A stretch of 64,000 bases of DNA, taken from Roridomyces roridus. Lineage: Eukaryota > Basidiomycota > Agaricomycetes > Agaricales > Mycenaceae. The number at the start of each line of letters is the position of its first letter. The stretch's first letter is position 1. The notes under the pieces are model-generated. The model saw nothing but the letters and a program-made list of their open reading frames with translations. It did not search any database and was not told the origin of the DNA. The position numbers and the translations under genes are program-made. Positions 60,965 to 64,000 of the stretch are shown in pieces. The stretch is taken from NCBI GenBank assembly GCA_029378245.1, contig JARKIF010000110.1, positions 1-64,000 on the forward strand. The letters run 5' to 3'.

Positions 60965-63900
60965 CTACCGCTTCAAAGTCCTCTGCTTTTCCGCAAACTC
61001 GACGATCTTCCTGTCCACAAACAACCCTTTACGTTCTCGGACAGTGTCCATGTAGCCCTTCGCAATGTTGGACCTGTCCGCCTTTTCCCCGAGATCCTCC
61101 AACTCTTCTTCCGTCGTCGGCACCCAAAATGGATCCTGATCGAGCAACTCGTACCTAGCTCGCCCTATCAGCAACTCACGCCGTATAGTGCTATGCACGC
61201 ACCCGCTGAATATAAGCTGCGGACTCGCCGCTCCAGACGTTCGCTTCCGGATATCTGCGCGGGAATCAGCAACGGGCCTGGATCAACAAATCAACCACTC
61301 GCCATCCGCAAAACCAAAGCTTTCGACAACCGGCAGCATGGCCGACACATTGAAGAAAGATGTCCCTTCCTTCATCTCCTCCGCTACGATGCGTCCACGC
61401 CGCCGCGCGACAACTCCATACACCTTGCCCAGCACCTCGGCTGTGGAAATGATTAGGATGCCACGGCAATTGAAATGTGCCAAACTTACTCGAGGCCTGG
61501 ATGTCGCAGGTATACATCGCAAGCATCAGCCGCGGAGACCAATCCAGTAGGCCGTTTCTACAGGCATCGCGAACAGCTGATATAACTGAACCTGTTACTT
61601 GGGCCATTCGATTCTGCTCTGCTCAATCACAAGCTCATCAGCGGGCCCCGCGACGACCCTTTTAGCACGCACCTATTTCCTTTGCAAGACTCTCCCTGTT
61701 GATTTCGACGCTTTCGACGAAATAGGCCATGCCCTCCACCGGCTCCGCACACAGCGGTCCCTGGAACGTCGCAAGTTGGAACCCGTTCTCGATGTGACTG
61801 TCAAATTCAGAATCATTGTTTTCCGAGTCTTCCACCGTTTTGCTTTTCTCTAATCGACGTTTCAATCTGAATATGACCATGTCAGGGCTATCGTTCGGGA
61901 ATATGATAGGGACACTTGCGATGAGTGTCCAGAATTAGACTTCCTCGCATCTATGAGGATACAACCCCCAGCATTTTGAGGGCCAAAGGCCATGATACAT
62001 TCTGCGGCGTCGACCCACTCGCCGCCCGCTTCTTGGCATTTGTCGCGCAAAGCGTCCCAAAATTCTTCCGGCTTGACATTGGGCTTTCTGACGATGGTAC
62101 CGTCGATATTGGACTCTCCAATATCGCCGTCTTCATCCACGCTCGCATCGCCGCCATGTTGAAGATTCTTCAACAACGCCAGATTCTGAAGGATAAAATC
62201 AAGGATGATAGAAGGCAGCGGGGAAGCCCGAATGGTGAAAGCGACGATGTTTTGGGAGCTGGCTGCGTGGACAGTGCCTCGCGTAGCGTTAGGCGTCTTT
62301 GGAGGTGCCATATCTGGTCGAAATGAATTGATGTTACATCTCTGGAAGCAATGATGCGAAAAATACCTATTCCCTTGACCGCCGTCTCGCGGAAGGGGAC
62401 GATGGGCTTTGAAGCCTGAATCTCCACCCGCGCAAACCGCTCCCGGAGATCCTTGAGACATCTCTGGATCGGGACTCATTAGTCGGAATAATAGTGGAAT
62501 TTTAAAGCTATACCAACCTCAAAGTGAAGTTCCCCAGCCGTCAAAATGACGTATTCGCCAGTCTGCTGCTGGAAAGTCTCGACGCAAGGATCTGAATGAC
62601 TGAGAAGCTTGAGCCCATTGATTAGCTTTGGCATATCGGCGGGTTTCACGGGTTCCAGAGCAACACGCAATATGGGAGGCGCCTAAATCTGGATCAGATA
62701 TTTTAAACCCCGGCAACTAAAACATCTGCTCACTGTGCGGTTGACGCCACCAAGATTGATTAAACACTCTTTGAAGACCTCCGAATCCGGCGATTCGCCA
62801 ATTCCTTCGGCCGATGGGGCGCAAAGCGTCGCGCTTCGCCAAACCTTCCCCTCCAACCCTTTGATCGCAAAGATATTCCCTGCCCGTACACTTTGAACAG
62901 CCACCAGCTCCCTCCCCATCATGACATACAACCCTTCGACCAGGACGGTGCAGATGAATTTGGCGTTTCGCGGGTGCGTGTGACCTAGCGCCGCGTTGTA
63001 CTTGGGGAGTATGGCGAATACCGAGGTGCCATTGGAAATCGTCCCCGAGTACAGCCTAGCGAAACCTAGGTTGACCTCGACCTCTCCAGCATCCTCCACC
63101 GCCGGCTCTGCATCGGGGGTAGCGGTTTCAGGAGCAGCTGTTGTAGGAATTTCGGTCTGTACGGGGGTCGCGTTTCCCTCGGTCGCGTTTCCCTCGGCCG
63201 CAGCAGCGGCAGCCAGTCTCGCCTCCTTGGCTTCACGCGTTTTTGCGCGCATCTCCTCAGCCGTCATCGGCTTCTTTTTGTTCTCGGGCAGATCCTTGGC
63301 CGAAACCGAAAACATCTTGCTGACATACGCCGCAACGCACGCGTCTGCATCTGAGTTGGAGGCGAAGAGATCTCGTTCCAGTTTGTTCTTGGGCTCCACG
63401 GCGGCCTCGTACAGATCTGGATAGAGCATCTTCGGCAAACGAGTGGCTTGGGCTGTTGTGGGTGAAGGAACGACGTCGATGGCCGCCTGAATGATGCATG
63501 TCGAAAGAGATAACCACTGAGAGAAGATGAGGGAGAGCAAATGACGCGTGTCTTTGGACTTGAGATCCCGCGGTGGTATTTTCAAGTTTAACGCTCCAAC
63601 GATCTTGGTTATTTTTTCCGTGTTTCTGGCAATAAAATTGAGTGAAAAGAACCGACAGAAAGAAACATCACCGACGGGTTCAAGACGACGGCATCATAGA
63701 CTGCCCATATGTTCTCTAGGATGAATTGCACGAACAGAGGCTTGAGTGCCCGACCGCGAAGGTGTTTGTAACTGATCACCTTCTTGGTCTTTGGGTCAAT
63801 GTAGAAATCGCCCCACAAGACCCTTCGCAAGTTTGCTTCCTTCATCCCGAGCTTGCTCGAAAACAGTTGCGCAAACTTTCCGATGCGGAATCCCCAGCCG

Positions 63901-64000
63901 TCGATGGCCGAGGCAAAGACAACGTTACCGCGCTCGGGCGCAAAGTAGATATCTTCATCGTCCTTTTCTTGAAACTCGTCCTCGACGGCGTCGGCGGCGT
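60965..64000 (-). CDS. RIA1: EFL1/RIA1 ribosome maturation GTPase (5' partial)
   Basis: The gene leaves the window at the right edge, so the GTP-binding domain is not seen. What is visible is the EF2-like part: [58 protein letters not shown] and [20 protein letters not shown], then [26 protein letters not shown] and [20 protein letters not shown]. The end [20 protein letters not shown] with KR is diagnostic for EFL1 rather than EF2. With SDO1/SBDS it releases TIF6 from 60S subunits. An Ala/Thr-rich insert near 63080-63260 has a small EGNAT repeat. It is followed by the RasGEF gene on the same strand after 94 bp. Confidence 0.93.
63167..63196 (-). repeat. 15-bp coding repeat in EFL1 insert
   Basis: Two adjacent identical 15-bp units encode EGNAT twice in the variable EFL1 insert. 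This is probable slippage in an unconstrained loop. Confidence 0.6.

Overview
The window is about 64 kb of a gene-dense filamentous basidiomycete genome, most likely an Agaricomycete (mushroom or wood-decay fungus). I see 34 protein-coding genes on both strands, most of them split by many introns of about 45-60 bp with GT-AG ends and CTRAY-like branch points. Families typical of this group include F-box proteins with an N-terminal coiled coil, BTB proteins, FuA-class glutathione transferases, the DASH subunit DAD1, a Cep57-type spindle-pole protein and a CDA-fold deaminase-like protein. I found no transposon, tRNA, rRNA or CRISPR array.

Layout. 1-9.6 kb: HIRIP3/DEK-type histone chaperone (cut by the left edge), GT18 (MGAT5-like) glycosyltransferase, serine-rich coiled-coil protein, secreted repeat protein, FIST-domain protein and a small orphan. 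9.6-16 kb: GFA/CENP-V-fold enzyme, HtrL/YibB-type membrane protein, BTB protein and 2-oxoglutarate dehydrogenase E1. 16-27 kb: Cep57-type protein, F-box protein, ribosome-biogenesis GTPase BMS1, deaminase-like protein and a 58-residue secreted peptide. 27-39.5 kb: Zn2Cys6 regulator divergent from a ZNG1-type zinc GTPase, HUT1 nucleotide-sugar transporter, STYX-type pseudophosphatase, ArsB/NhaD-type transporter, mitochondrial GatB and ATG29. 39.6-51 kb: protein kinase C, acidic orphan, endosulfine, three tandem FuA-type GSTs and an F-box-like protein. 51-64 kb: CWF19, DNA polymerase alpha subunit B, DAD1, CDC25-type RasGEF and EFL1/RIA1 (cut by the right edge).

Functionally this is mostly housekeeping (TCA cycle, ribosome maturation by BMS1 and EFL1, splicing, replication, kinetochore) and signalling (PKC1, RasGEF, endosulfine, ATG29). 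The accessory part is the GST cluster, the secreted proteins and the orphan genes. Packing is extreme: several divergent start codons lie 24-90 bp apart and several convergent stop codons 14-70 bp apart.

The most notable points are the promoter-inclusive GST duplication with a changed active-site context, a STYX-like protein lacking the catalytic arginine, a GC-AG intron, a PKC1 start codon that forms its own exon, the 24-bp GatB/ATG29 spacer, and a set of reading-frame breaks that could all be repaired by one extra base, mostly in short homopolymers. Exon boundaries were worked out by eye, so gene spans are firmer than individual splice sites.
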